From positions 2,943,423 through 3,007,422 of the forward strand of contig NZ_JAAVSH020000001.1 of NCBI RefSeq assembly GCF_011947365.2: 64,000 nt of DNA, written 5' to 3'. The translations under genes and the position numbers were made by a program. The notes below the pieces were generated by a model. That model was not told the origin of the DNA. It worked only from the letters and a program-made list of their open reading frames with translations, and did not search any database. Positions 18,480 to 27,127 of this stretch are shown here, in pieces; within the stretch, counting starts at the first letter, position 1; each line of letters starts with the position of its first letter. The stretch is from an endosymbiont of Lamellibrachia barhami (GTDB lineage: Bacteria; Pseudomonadota; Gammaproteobacteria; Chromatiales; Chromatiaceae).

Positions 18480-20792
18480 CTATGGATGCGTCTCATTATG
18501 CACCATCGATAGACTGAAAATAAGGCTGAAAACCGCGCCTGTGAGGACCGTGAGACCAATGGCGCTCAGAACGGGTACGTTGGTTGCTGCCAGTAATCCA
18601 AAAACCAGCAGGGTGGACAGATTGCAGATCAGCAGTGAACTCAGAGTGGCGGAAAAAACCGGGTCGGAAGTCGGCGTGTACGCCACGAAGAGCGCATAGT
18701 CGAGACCGATTCCCAAGACCAGCAACAGGGCGGCGATGTGAAAGAGGGAGAGCTGCTCTCCCAGTAACGCCAGCAGGGCGGCAGTGGTGAGAACTGCAGC
18801 GGCCACCGGGAGTGTCACCCGGACAAGCTGAGACAGATTGCGCAGCGCGAAGAGCAGCACAAACAGGATAACCCCCCCACCCATGCCTGCGAGGCGCAGG
18901 GCTTCGTCCCGGTAGCTGCCCACCAGATCCGATGTGTCCCGGTACAGGTTGAGATAGGCGATAGAGATGTCTGCCTGCTGTACCAATAGTTCCAGAGCGG
19001 GTTCGTCACTCACACCGGTCAGCGGGACAAGCCCCCGCCATTTGCCATCCGGTTTCCGTTGTAGTTGGGCGGAGAGACGCAGGCCCAGTGGAGAGGACTC
19101 CAGTTGTTCGAAGCTGAGGGGAGCACGTTTGCGCGCCTCGGCCACGTCATCCAGAAAGGGGGTAAAAAGCCCGGCTTTGAAGGGCATGCCCGCTGCTGCC
19201 TGGATCAGATCTTTTTGCAGTGAGCTGCGATCCGGTAGTAGATTTCGGTTTTTAAGCTGGATGCGATGGCTCGGAAGCAATCTGGAGGGCAAATCGAATC
19301 GGCTCAATAGCCCCTTTTCGACGGCATGCTCCAGCAAACCCTCCAACTGCTCACTCTGCTGCAGGACATCTTCTGCGGATGTGCCGGAAATGATCAGCAG
19401 ACGGCCGGCATCCGCTTCTCCCAATTGCTGCCGCAATTGTTGGTCCAGTCCCCGTGTCTCGGCTGAAATTGGGCTGAGCCGCCTCAGGTCATGTTCCCAG
19501 AGTTGTTCGTCGGAGAGGAAAAGCGTGAGGCCGGACAATACCAGTAAAACCAGTGGGATGGCCGGCCTGCGGCGGGTGGGTGATTGGGTAGAAAAGAGCC
19601 ATCTGACAGGTCGTTCAAATGGATTGGGCTGTACACTTTCCGGCGTCAGTGTGGGCAGCAGAAATCGGGTCGCCAGGGCCGCCGCAAATAGACCGGCCAC
19701 TGCAAAGGCGCCGAGTTGAGCCAGTCCGCCGAAATCGGTCAGCAGCAGGGCACTGAATCCCAATGCGGTGGTGATCAGTCCGAGTCTGAGGATGGGCCAG
19801 ATTCTTCGCATGGCTTCCTCTCCACGTTCGCCAGCGCGCAGATGGGTGAAGAGGTGAATCGGGTAGTCCACCGCTACACCGATCAAGGTGATGCCGAAGG
19901 CCAGGGTGATGGCGTGCATGCTGTTGAACGCGAGTAAAACCGTTGCGGTTCCGGCCAGCACACCACTGGCGAGTGGCAGTGCCGCCAGCAGCAGCAGCCG
20001 CAATGAACGAAAGGAGAAGAGCAACAGCAGGGCGACGCCGATAGAGGCGTAGAGTGACATCGACCGCGCTTCCTGGCGGATGATGCGGCGCGATTCCACT
20101 CCAAAATATGGCGGGCCGGTGATGGTCAAGTTTAGCCTTTCATGGTTGGGCAGGGCGCCGAATGCAGCCCTGATACTTTCGATGGCAGCCGCCTGCTGAT
20201 CGAGCGCCGTCGCAGGATAGTGACTCTGCAGCATCAGCAAAATCTGAGAATTGTCCGGTGAACGCCAGATTCCCCGGGTCTGTACAGTCCCATTGCTTGA
20301 TGCCCATCGAGTCAATATCTCCCGGGCAGTGGCAGTGGGATCATTGGGTAGATAACGTCTGCCGGGCATACCTACTGGAGAGGTGAGTTCACGCAGTCGT
20401 TTCTGCAGGGCGTTGTGCAGGGTTTCCTGGGTGATCTCTGTTTTTATCAGCAGATAGCGATAGTCAAAGAGTAGTTGGCGGGTTTTTTCGTCGATCAGGG
20501 ATTCGCCGTTCAAAACTTGTTGGAAATGGCTGGTTTTTGACAGTCTCTGTTTCAGTATGCGGCTTGTTTCGTCCAGATGAGCCGGTTCCCCACCTGAGAC
20601 TGCCAGCAGGAAAAGACGTGATCCTGTCCCCTGGCTGATCTCATCCAGCAGCAGTGCCTGTTGCGGCGTTACCGCACTGGGCAGAAACTGACCCATATCG
20701 TTTTCGAGCGGGGGGGCAGTGACAATGATCCAGACCGAGGCGATCACCAGCAGCAGCCAGATCAGGCCGTTTTTTTTCGCCGCCGGATTCAC
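18480..20792 (-). CDS. MMPL/RND-type exporter of the APE-like cluster (ApeM-like)
   Basis: This 770-residue inner-membrane transporter has two repeats. Each has one N-terminal span, a large periplasmic domain and a five-span bundle: first half about 10-400 (FGITLIGVAVDYPIHLFTHL), second half about 410-770 (LVLGIGLDYALFVAYT). The Asp in GVAVDYPIH and GIGLDYALF fits the proton-relay positions of MMPL proteins. APE clusters encode such an exporter to move the lipid-like polyene to the outer membrane. The cluster's usual LolA-like partner is not found here. It overlaps the acyltransferase gene by 4 nt. Confidence 0.87.
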   Translation of the reverse strand: MNPAAKKNGLIWLLLVIASVWIIVTAPPLENDMGQFLPSAVTPQQALLLDEISQGTGSRLFLLAVSGGEPAHLDETSRILKQRLSKTSHFQQVLNGESLIDEKTRQLLFDYRYLLIKTEITQETLHNALQKRLRELTSPVGMPGRRYLPNDPTATAREILTRWASSNGTVQTRGIWRSPDNSQILLMLQSHYPATALDQQAAAIESIRAAFGALPNHERLNLTITGPPYFGVESRRIIRQEARSMSLYASIGVALLLLFSFRSLRLLLLAALPLASGVLAGTATVLLAFNSMHAITLAFGITLIGVAVDYPIHLFTHLRAGERGEEAMRRIWPILRLGLITTALGFSALLLTDFGGLAQLGAFAVAGLFAAALATRFLLPTLTPESVQPNPFERPVRWLFSTQSPTRRRPAIPLVLLVLSGLTLFLSDEQLWEHDLRRLSPISAETRGLDQQLRQQLGEADAGRLLIISGTSAEDVLQQSEQLEGLLEHAVEKGLLSRFDLPSRLLPSHRIQLKNRNLLPDRSSLQKDLIQAAAGMPFKAGLFTPFLDDVAEARKRAPLSFEQLESSPLGLRLSAQLQRKPDGKWRGLVPLTGVSDEPALELLVQQADISIAYLNLYRDTSDLVGSYRDEALRLAGMGGGVILFVLLFALRNLSQLVRVTLPVAAAVLTTAALLALLGEQLSLFHIAALLLVLGIGLDYALFVAYTPTSDPVFSATLSSLLICNLSTLLVFGLLAATNVPVLSAIGLTVLTGAVFSLIFSLSMVHNETHP

Positions 20793-21697
20793 TTTGGTGA
20801 ATTCCCTGTTTCATCCCAGAAATCGTAGAAATTGAACCAGTTGTAGGGTGCTTGCCGGGTGTGGTATTCCAGCCGGTTTGCGTAACGCTGCGTCCATTCG
20901 GTGATCTGTTGCCAACGCGCTTCCCGGTCGAGATGAAAGCCCTCCGTGAGCAGTTCAAAGTGAATCGTATAGTCTCGGCCGCCTTGGTGGATGCCGAAAA
21001 ACAGCACCACAGGAATCTTCAACAGTCCGGCAATCAGCATGGGTCCGGCGGGAAATCGGCATGTCTGATCGAAGAAACGAACCTTGACCTGTTTGTCGTC
21101 CAGGGCGATACGGTCGCCGAGGATACCGATGATATCGCCCCGCTCGACTGCCTCCTGAACCTCAAACAGGCTGTCCGGCCTGCCGATAGGGATGATCATA
21201 TCGGCGATCTCCGGGTTCAGTGTCTGTATGACCTGATTGATCTTCTCCGCATTCTCTTCATACATCAGCGCCTTTACTGAAATATCCGGATGAGTTGCCG
21301 CCAGACTGCGGAGCAATTCGAAACTGCCCAGATGGGAGCCCAGCAGCATACAGCCCCGGCCATCTTTCAACTGCTCCAGAAGCCGGGTCTCACCCCTGAT
21401 ATCGATGTTGAAATAGTCCTGCCTGCCGGAGAGCAGATAGATCCGGTCGAGGAGGGTGGCGGCAAAGGTGTGGTAGTGACGGAAGATGTGACGCAAACCG
21501 ACCGGTTGTGGCAACACCCGTTTAAGGTAATGCCGGGAAGCGTTACGCGCCTTGCCGGAGAAGAGAACGAAGTAGAGCGTGATGGGGTAGAGCAACAGGC
21601 GGCCCGTCGGGCGACCAAGGAGCAGGGTGATGTTTGTTATCAAACGGATCAGAAACAGGCTGCCGCGTTCGGATTGTTTCAGCCAGTGGCGACTCAT
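20789..21697 (-). CDS. LpxL/HtrB-like acyltransferase of the APE-like cluster
   Basis: The 302-residue protein has an N-terminal membrane span (residues about 20-50, NITLLLGRPTGRLLLYPITLYFVLF read in two parts) followed by the LpxL fold. GSHLGSFELLRSL supplies the HX4D/E-like catalytic motif (H-L-G-S-F-E), and ILGDRIALDD the substrate-binding region. Such enzymes transfer acyl chains to lipid acceptors at the inner membrane. In E. coli-type APE clusters this activity is fused to the GT2; here it is free-standing. Overlaps of 4 nt on both sides show translational coupling. Confidence 0.85.
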   Translation of the reverse strand: MSRHWLKQSERGSLFLIRLITNITLLLGRPTGRLLLYPITLYFVLFSGKARNASRHYLKRVLPQPVGLRHIFRHYHTFAATLLDRIYLLSGRQDYFNIDIRGETRLLEQLKDGRGCMLLGSHLGSFELLRSLAATHPDISVKALMYEENAEKINQVIQTLNPEIADMIIPIGRPDSLFEVQEAVERGDIIGILGDRIALDDKQVKVRFFDQTCRFPAGPMLIAGLLKIPVVLFFGIHQGGRDYTIHFELLTEGFHLDREARWQQITEWTQRYANRLEYHTRQAPYNWFNFYDFWDETGNSPK

Positions 21698-21987
21698 GAA
21701 AAGTGATCCGGACAGTTCAGTGTGCCGTGAGCGAGGGTGTCGCCCATAGCCAGAACACGAAACTCACAGCCCTGTTTCAACAGGGTGATCTCAATCACAA
21801 AGGGGGTATCAGCCCGCAAGGGGGCGATGAATTTTGTACGGCTGATACCGGTTACTTTCAGCCCCTTTTCCCTGGCCTTCTGCAATACAAGATCCAGCAT
21901 CACCACGCCGGGAACCAGGGGGTTATCCGGGAAGTGGCCGGTCAGGGCAGGGTGGTTTGCAGGGATGATCATTGCTTTGCCCCGCAC
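21694..21987 (-). CDS. Small hotdog dehydratase (ApeI-like)
   Basis: The 97-residue protein starts with PANHPALTGHFPDNPLVPG, where the His and the G-H-F-P-x-N-P-x-x-P-G motif match FabA/FabZ-like hotdog proteins. The helix MLDLVLQKAREKG and three strands complete a minimal hotdog. In the studied APE system ApeI and ApeP form a dehydratase heterodimer. Together with 16035-16481 this gives the same pair here. It overlaps the AMP-binding enzyme by 19 nt. Confidence 0.8.
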   Translation of the reverse strand: MRGKAMIIPANHPALTGHFPDNPLVPGVVMLDLVLQKAREKGLKVTGISRTKFIAPLRADTPFVIEITLLKQGCEFRVLAMGDTLAHGTLNCPDHFS

Positions 21988-23303
21988 TGTCTGAACAGGG
22001 TAACCAATGCACTCTGAGGGAGTTTGCCGGTTGTGTTTCTTGGCAATCGCTCGACTTTAAACAACGGGCGGGGCAGGAACGCCGGGTCAAGCTGTTCACG
22101 CAACGCCTGGGAAATCTCCTGCTCGTCCCAAATATTTGAGACAACAAAAGCGGTGAGCCGGGGGACCGAAGCTGATCTCTGCTCGGGAAGGAAAAAGACG
22201 CCATCCTCTACACCATCGAGAGATTGAAGCCGCAGGTTGAGATCCTCGAGGGAGGCACGTTTGCCTGCGATTTTTACCATGTCGCTATCCCGGCCAAGCA
22301 GGATGAAGTGGTGGTCCGACGTCTTTTTCAGCCGGTCGCTGAGCAGTATCGATTCCGCGAGATGGGCTGCTGCCACCCGCCACCCTTTGGTCTCCTGATC
22401 CAGGGTTATGCCCGGTAGGAGTGACCAGTCCGCTTCCACAGCTGGACGGCGGGTGGCGATTGCGCCGGTTTCAGTGGAACCGTAGATTTCGAGTACCTGG
22501 GTATCGAACTGTTTTTCAGCGCGAGCTGCCAGTGTAGGAGAAAGGGTAGATGTGGCCGACAGAATGAAGGTGGTTTGCGGTAGCTTGATCCCTTCCTCAA
22601 CACAGTTACGCAGATGGAGTGGAGTGGTGACGAGGATGCGTGGTGTGGGCAGTTTTTCCAGCGATGTAACGATGTCAGCGGCAAAGAGGGGCTGTTCGGA
22701 TGAGACTGAGAGTCCCCATCGCAACGGCAGCAGGATGGATGCCTCCAGTCCGAACATATGCTGCGGCGGGACGGTGGCGAGCACGGCCGCTTGGGCCAGA
22801 TTGTCGAGTCCCAGCCGTTCACCGGTCAGCCGGGCACCTTCCCAGAGGGTACCCCAGCTTTTTTGCTGGGGCGTGGCTTTGCCGGTGCTGCCGGATGTGA
22901 AGAGTTCGATGAGTGGTTTGGCTGAGGGTACCTCGGGTATCGCCTGTTCGATTGGGTCACTACAGACGGGATCGACGTAGCGGTGAATCTCTATGTCACC
23001 CAGCCGTGTATCTGTGTCGATCAGGCAATAGATCGAGTCGTAACGCTGCTGCAGGCGTTTGAGATCTTCATTTGCCCGCCCTGGTGGCAGCACGATTTTC
23101 TGTCCCTGCAGAATACCGGCAATCAGGCCGACGAGAAATCGATAGCGGTTTTCGCAGAGGTTGATCAGGCAGGATAGATCTGGCAACTGTCCGGCTAGGG
23201 TGTCTGCATCCATCAGCAGTCGCGACAGGCTGCGAGGTTCACTATTCTGCCAGGCGACGGTTCTTTCCGGATCGGCTGAAGTTGTCAGAGGCAGATGGTT
23301 CAA
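21969..23303 (-). CDS. AMP-dependent acyl-ACP/CoA synthetase (ApeH-like)
   Basis: The 444-residue adenylating enzyme has the P-loop FTSGSTGKATPQQKSW near residue 137, adenine-binding YGSTETGAIATRR near residue 270, and C-terminal GRDSDMVKIAGKR with the hinge, followed by the NTTGKLPQSAL Lys. It is short compared with typical acyl-CoA ligases (500+). In APE pathways ApeH activates the aryl starter acid and loads it on the ACP. No ammonia-lyase gene for making an aryl acid is in the cluster, so the starter may come from elsewhere or differ. Confidence 0.87.
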   Translation of the reverse strand: MNHLPLTTSADPERTVAWQNSEPRSLSRLLMDADTLAGQLPDLSCLINLCENRYRFLVGLIAGILQGQKIVLPPGRANEDLKRLQQRYDSIYCLIDTDTRLGDIEIHRYVDPVCSDPIEQAIPEVPSAKPLIELFTSGSTGKATPQQKSWGTLWEGARLTGERLGLDNLAQAAVLATVPPQHMFGLEASILLPLRWGLSVSSEQPLFAADIVTSLEKLPTPRILVTTPLHLRNCVEEGIKLPQTTFILSATSTLSPTLAARAEKQFDTQVLEIYGSTETGAIATRRPAVEADWSLLPGITLDQETKGWRVAAAHLAESILLSDRLKKTSDHHFILLGRDSDMVKIAGKRASLEDLNLRLQSLDGVEDGVFFLPEQRSASVPRLTAFVVSNIWDEQEISQALREQLDPAFLPRPLFKVERLPRNTTGKLPQSALVTLFRQCGAKQ

Positions 23304-23938
23304 TCTCGCACTATCCGTTGCAGGTTTCTCTCTCGCAGTATGCGTCTGACCGCGTCGAGAGAGGGTGGTCGGCGGAAATAGATGACCCGGAAGACCAGAT
23401 AATCCAGCAGGAATAGTACCAGGATCAACAGGTAGTTGATGAAATTGGTGAAGAGGGACCAGACTTCGATGGTCGCGAACAGGGCCAGTAGGACGGACTC
23501 GATGAGAATGCCTGCAAAGAAGAGCGTCCAGACCCAGGTAAGTACCTGTGTGTAGCGGCGGTGAGGCAGATCATTGTCGCCCATTCTGCGGGCGATGCGG
23601 GTGATGAGGGGTTCCTGCCCGGGCAACAGGGTCTTGCCAAAAAGATAGAACAGTAGACTGGAAATCAGCACCGGCGGCAGATAGAGGGCGGTCTCGACCT
23701 TCAACAGCAGACAGATGACTGCCAACGCCGCAACGAATGGGGGGAACAGGTCGGTCAGTTTGTGTTTCGGTGAATTCAATATAAGAAGAGAGTGTGCCAC
23801 TGCAATCGCCAGCAGTATCCAGACGGCCAGTTGCAGAAAACCATTGATGATAGCGAGGTGTAGCGTTACCGGATAACTGAAGGTGATCACCATGACGAGT
23901 GGCCGCAGGCCCCGGACATGGGAGGTGTCGACGCTCAC
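23300..23938 (-). CDS. COG4648-type polytopic membrane protein (ApeG-like)
   Basis: The 212-residue protein is mostly hydrophobic with about six spans, including LVMVITFSYPVTLHLAII, LLAIAVAHSLLIL, FVAALAVICLLL, LISSLLFYLFG and TFFAGILIESVLLALFA-like helices. The basic C-terminus carries RVIYFRRPPSLDAVRRILR. Proteins of COG4648 are found almost only in APE-like clusters and have no known biochemical role. It sits between ACP and synthetase genes with 4-nt overlaps on both sides. Confidence 0.8.
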   Translation of the reverse strand: MSVDTSHVRGLRPLVMVITFSYPVTLHLAIINGFLQLAVWILLAIAVAHSLLILNSPKHKLTDLFPPFVAALAVICLLLKVETALYLPPVLISSLLFYLFGKTLLPGQEPLITRIARRMGDNDLPHRRYTQVLTWVWTLFFAGILIESVLLALFATIEVWSLFTNFINYLLILVLFLLDYLVFRVIYFRRPPSLDAVRRILRERNLQRIVRD

Positions 23939-24186
23939 GTTGTGCGGCAGGATTCGATGTGTCTGCTCAGGGAACTGAGTGAGGCGAAGATGTTGGCGTT
24001 CTTCTCGTCATTGGAACGGAGTTGAAAGCCGTATTTTTTCGAGATCGACATGGCGAGTTCAAGCGCATCGATAGAGTCCAGCCCGAGTCCTTCGTTGAAC
24101 AGGGGGGCCTGAGGGTCGATGGATGAAGGATCGACCCGCAGGTTGAGGGTCTCGATAATCAGCGTAGCGACTTCGTTTTCCAGCAT
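23935..24186 (-). CDS. Acyl carrier protein (ApeE-like)
   Basis: The 83-residue four-helix carrier has the phosphopantetheine attachment motif GLGLDSIDALELA, with the Ser of DSI near residue 37. The sequence before it (DPSSIDPQAPLFNEG) and after it (ISKKYGFQLRS) is ACP-like. It probably carries the growing polyene chain. APE clusters often encode two ACPs (ApeE and ApeF); only one is visible here. It overlaps the COG4648 gene by 4 nt. Confidence 0.88.
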   Translation of the reverse strand: MLENEVATLIIETLNLRVDPSSIDPQAPLFNEGLGLDSIDALELAMSISKKYGFQLRSNDEKNANIFASLSSLSRHIESCRTT

Positions 24187-24293
24187 TTCGGGTATGGCTC
24201 AATAGCAAAAAAGTAACGGGATGGGTGACATCCCCATTGAATGGGCGGATATTCTCTTTTCTGGGGTGGTGACTGTCAACAAAAGATCTGGTC

Positions 24294-24971
24294 TCAGCTG
24301 ATCCGTTCCAGGCTTTTTCTGTTTTGGGTCAATCTGGACCAGAATTTCCCCACCTGGTACCAATGCAGATAGAAGGCCTCCATCAGACATAAAAAAATGA
24401 GTGAGGGTCTAAATACCAGCTTCTCCTCCGCCGCACAGAGCTGGTGTGACAACCCCAGGCCATTGGCCATGGCTGCGCATCTGGCCAGATGGAAACGGCT
24501 TGTGATGAAAACGGGAACCCGCTGGCTTTGATCTATCAGGTCGCGGGCATGCTGCAGATTTTCCAGGGTATTGCGTGAGCGCATCTCCATTTGTATATCA
24601 TCCCCACTGACTCCTTCAGACTCCAGCCAGTCGCGTCCTCGTTCTGCCTCACTGAAATGGTTTTTGCCGGTAGTGCCGCCCAGGATCAATATCGGCCCGT
24701 GTGGCGCCTGCTTGTACAGCTTCAATGCCCGCTGCAGCCGTGAAATAAAACGCGCAGAGACGGCATCTTGCTCAAGGCGCGCACCCAGCACGATCAGCAG
24801 TGCTTTGTCGGGAGCGGTTGAGGGCGTCTTTCTTGCGGTCAGGCAGACTGTGCGGAGTGATGGTATCAGGCTCAATCCCAACGATAGCAGGACAATCAGC
24901 GTTGAGAGAAAGAAGGTTGTCAGCCCGTCCCGGCCCATCATCCTCATTCTGAAAATTAATTCTGACGGCAT
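24294..24971 (-). CDS. YdcF/ElyC-like DUF218 membrane protein
   Basis: The 225-residue protein has one N-terminal membrane helix (residues about 18-38, TTFFLSTLIVLLSLGLSLI) and then the DUF218 domain. The core motifs are ALLIVLGARLEQDAVSARF, PILILGGTTGKNHFSEAERG, RSRNTLENLQHARDL and PVFITSRFHLARCAAMA. ElyC and YdcF members act in envelope processes and are poorly defined. The gene lies upstream of the APE-like operon in the same orientation with a 107-bp gap; it may head the transcript or be separate. Confidence 0.82.
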   Translation of the reverse strand: MPSELIFRMRMMGRDGLTTFFLSTLIVLLSLGLSLIPSLRTVCLTARKTPSTAPDKALLIVLGARLEQDAVSARFISRLQRALKLYKQAPHGPILILGGTTGKNHFSEAERGRDWLESEGVSGDDIQMEMRSRNTLENLQHARDLIDQSQRVPVFITSRFHLARCAAMANGLGLSHQLCAAEEKLVFRPSLIFLCLMEAFYLHWYQVGKFWSRLTQNRKSLERIS

Positions 24972-25202
24972 GTTGGTCTCTCTACGGTTTGTTGCAGGCT
25001 ACAGTCAGTCGGTCATGAAAATCATGATATTCTAAATTAATAACCAATTGATTTCATACATAAAATTGTGGTTTTCCCTTGTGATTGCTACAGTTTCCTG
25101 GCTCCAGTTAATAATAAGTAGTATTCGGGGTTTTTTCATTAAATGCCACCCTATTAAATTGGGTTTTCCTAAGTAGAAAACAGAAACCAAAAGGGGTTCC
25201 TA
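24972..25202. promoter_or_regulatory. AT-rich divergent promoter region
   Basis: This 231-bp region separates the minus-strand YdcF gene from the plus-strand cytochrome gene. It is clearly more AT-rich than its surroundings, with runs such as AATTAATAACCAATTG and TTAATAATAAG. No open frame fits. AAAAGGGGTTCCT supplies the cytochrome ribosome binding site. I see promoter-like composition but no operator I can name. Confidence 0.4.
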
Positions 25203-25739
25203 ATGGGTAGAAATACCTTTGTGCTCACAGCGCTCACTGTCGCGGTGGCTGTGGGTTGTACCACTCAGCAGCCTGCTGAAGACGCTGCGAAAGCCAAGGA
25301 ACAGGCCGCGATGGCACACGAGACCGCAGCGCCCAGCGCAATAAAGCGCTATGCGGGTCCATTGGTTGCTGCAGATCCCAACAAACCGAAGAACGATTAC
25401 AACATCACCATCAACTATGAGCTGGGCATGCACTGTACCGGCTTCGATTTTACCTACTGCTGCGTGTTGCCGCCATACAACTCGATTCAGTCTCAGGTTA
25501 TCAAGACGGCAACCGCTAGAAAGAAATATCCGGAGATGCTGAAAGCGGATGAAAATGATCCGACCGTGGTTGTTGACGGCAAAAAACGCTTTAAGCTCAA
25601 TTATGGTCATGTCGATAACAGCTATTCAGAAGGCAACAAGCTGAAGTATTGGGATGTACCTTATGACGTCAATGGTGATGGCAAGTACGGTCCCAACGAG
25701 AACGTTGCCAATGCCTACTGGCCCCATCTTTATGTCTAA
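25203..25739 (+). CDS. Seven-heme lipoprotein cytochrome c, N-terminal piece (frameshifted)
   Basis: Starting at ATG 25203 (AAAAGGGG upstream), this piece encodes a lipoprotein signal with lipobox VAVGC near residue 19, then a linker rich in Ala, Lys and Gln. A conserved part with NYELGMHCTGFDFTYCC and a Ca-binding-like DVNGDGKYGPNE follows, but no CXXCH. It ends at a TAA at 25737 in the phrase WPHLYV. The next frame continues at once with KDLKGTNPKGT, so one extra base (or two missing) breaks one gene of about 820 codons. Together with 25738-27126 and 27137-27682 it has seven CXXCH motifs. The product would be anchored to a membrane, periplasm-facing or at the surface. Confidence 0.8.
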   Translation: MGRNTFVLTALTVAVAVGCTTQQPAEDAAKAKEQAAMAHETAAPSAIKRYAGPLVAADPNKPKNDYNITINYELGMHCTGFDFTYCCVLPPYNSIQSQVIKTATARKKYPEMLKADENDPTVVVDGKKRFKLNYGHVDNSYSEGNKLKYWDVPYDVNGDGKYGPNENVANAYWPHLYV

Positions 25740-27126
25740 GGATTTGAAAGGGACTAACCCCAAGGGCACCAGTAAAGACAGCGAGAAGCTGCGCGTAGGA
25801 CTACAAGTGCCTGTGCCCAAGGACAATGGTCCTGCCGGTGCGGCAGTACCCAGTCCGATGCAGGGTGGACATCTGCACTATACGGGAGAGGTGGGCCCCA
25901 TCGTCTACACTCAGTCTCCCGTGCTGGAGAATGTGCCGATCATGCTGACCCATCCGGGTATCTGGGATGCTCTTGGTCTGGCTCTGACCCCATTTACCGA
26001 TAGTGTGGCGGCAAAAGATCCGCTGACCCTGGTGGAGTCTGATATTCAGCCATTCCAGGAAGCCTGGGTAAGCATGGTTGATGCAGATACCGGTGAACCG
26101 GTGCTGGATAGCCACAGCGGCAAGCCGATCACCTTCGTGGGTGCCAACCCTGTTGATGTTCCCAACTGCTCCAACTGCCACTCGAATGAGACAGGTAATG
26201 GTGACAAGTACACCCTCTACAAGCAGGAGAAGGCCTTCTGGAAGGCACTGGGTGCATCTGACTGGATTGCCAATCTGAAGGCGACATCTGTCTCCATCCT
26301 GGAGATGCATGACGACAACAACGGCACTGACTTCCTGAAGAACTACAAGCCGGGGGGTCGTGACACCATGAACCGTATCGGTCGTGATCCCATACTCTGT
26401 CAGAAGTGTCACGCGGATAATGTCATCGGCGTTCTCCAGTCCAAGTCGTTCAAAGACCCCAAGACAGGCAAAGAGAAGGTGATCATGCCTCTGACCCAGG
26501 CTATTCATGGCGTTCATCTGAAAGCCACACCAATGCCTGATTCCCAGGGTCGTACTGGCGCTTGCCAGGGCTGTCACCCTGTCCATCGTCAGGACGGCAG
26601 CATGGAAGGGTATCCGATTACGCAGGATGGCAAGAATGCCTATGCGGCTTCCGATAACCGCGATGCGGCCGGCGGCTGTTTCGTCGGTCGTGACGTTCAC
26701 TCCAATCCCGGCAAGGATACCGACGGGGTAGAGACACCTGAGCATCTGAATGCGATCGGTGAATGGCTGCAGGAGAACGTCTCCCAGATCGGTAATGGCG
26801 GTAACGGCAAGGGCCTCTGGTGTACCAACTGTCACACCCAGCTCTCTCGCGAGCTGTATCAGCGTGATGCACTGACCAATGCGTTCAAACAGGAAGGCAA
26901 GACACTGCGTAACAAGTCTCTGACTGAGATCGCCAAGGGTATTGGTGTCAGCATGAAAGAGTTGGAAGAGATGATGGATCCAAAGGTCATTCTCGATGGC
27001 AAGGGTCATGACACCCCCGGCAAGTCCCGCATCCTGGAGATCTGGGAGCAGGATCGTCTGGTGCCTGATATCGCTGTCATTGCTTTGAAGGGCGATGATC
27101 CGATGATCAACAAGGACGAAGATTGA
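25738..27126 (+). CDS. Seven-heme lipoprotein cytochrome c, central piece (four CXXCH)
   Basis: This is the frame +1 continuation. It carries CSNCH, CQKCH, CQGCH and CTNCH, each followed by typical multiheme spacing, plus conserved PMQGGHLHYTGEVGPI and HLKATPMPDSQGRTGACQGCH segments. The track-style ATG at 25654 lies inside the first piece and is not a real start. The frame ends at 27126 after MINKDED because of one extra T in a GAAGATTGATGAC string; without it the reading DEDDDISVV continues. Electron transfer across the envelope is the probable role. Confidence 0.8.
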   Translation, partial: KDLKGTNPKGTSKDSEKLRVGLQVPVPKDNGPAGAAVPSPMQGGHLHYTGEVGPIVYTQSPVLENVPIMLTHPGIWDALGLALTPFTDSVAAKDPLTLVESDIQPFQEAWVSMVDADTGEPVLDSHSGKPITFVGANPVDVPNCSNCHSNETGNGDKYTLYKQEKAFWKALGASDWIANLKATSVSILEMHDDNNGTDFLKNYKPGGRDTMNRIGRDPILCQKCHADNVIGVLQSKSFKDPKTGKEKVIMPLTQAIHGVHLKATPMPDSQGRTGACQGCHPVHRQDGSMEGYPITQDGKNAYAASDNRDAAGGCFVGRDVHSNPGKDTDGVETPEHLNAIGEWLQENVSQIGNGGNGKGLWCTNCHTQLSRELYQRDALTNAFKQEGKTLRNKSLTEIAKGIGVSMKELEEMMDPKVILDGKGHDTPGKSRILEIWEQDRLVPDIAVIALKGDDPMINKDED

Positions 27127-27127
27127 T

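Noticed and set aside
25737-27126. Programmed frameshifting in the cytochrome gene
   Set aside because: No slippery heptamer or downstream stem-loop at either break; simple single-base errors explain both.
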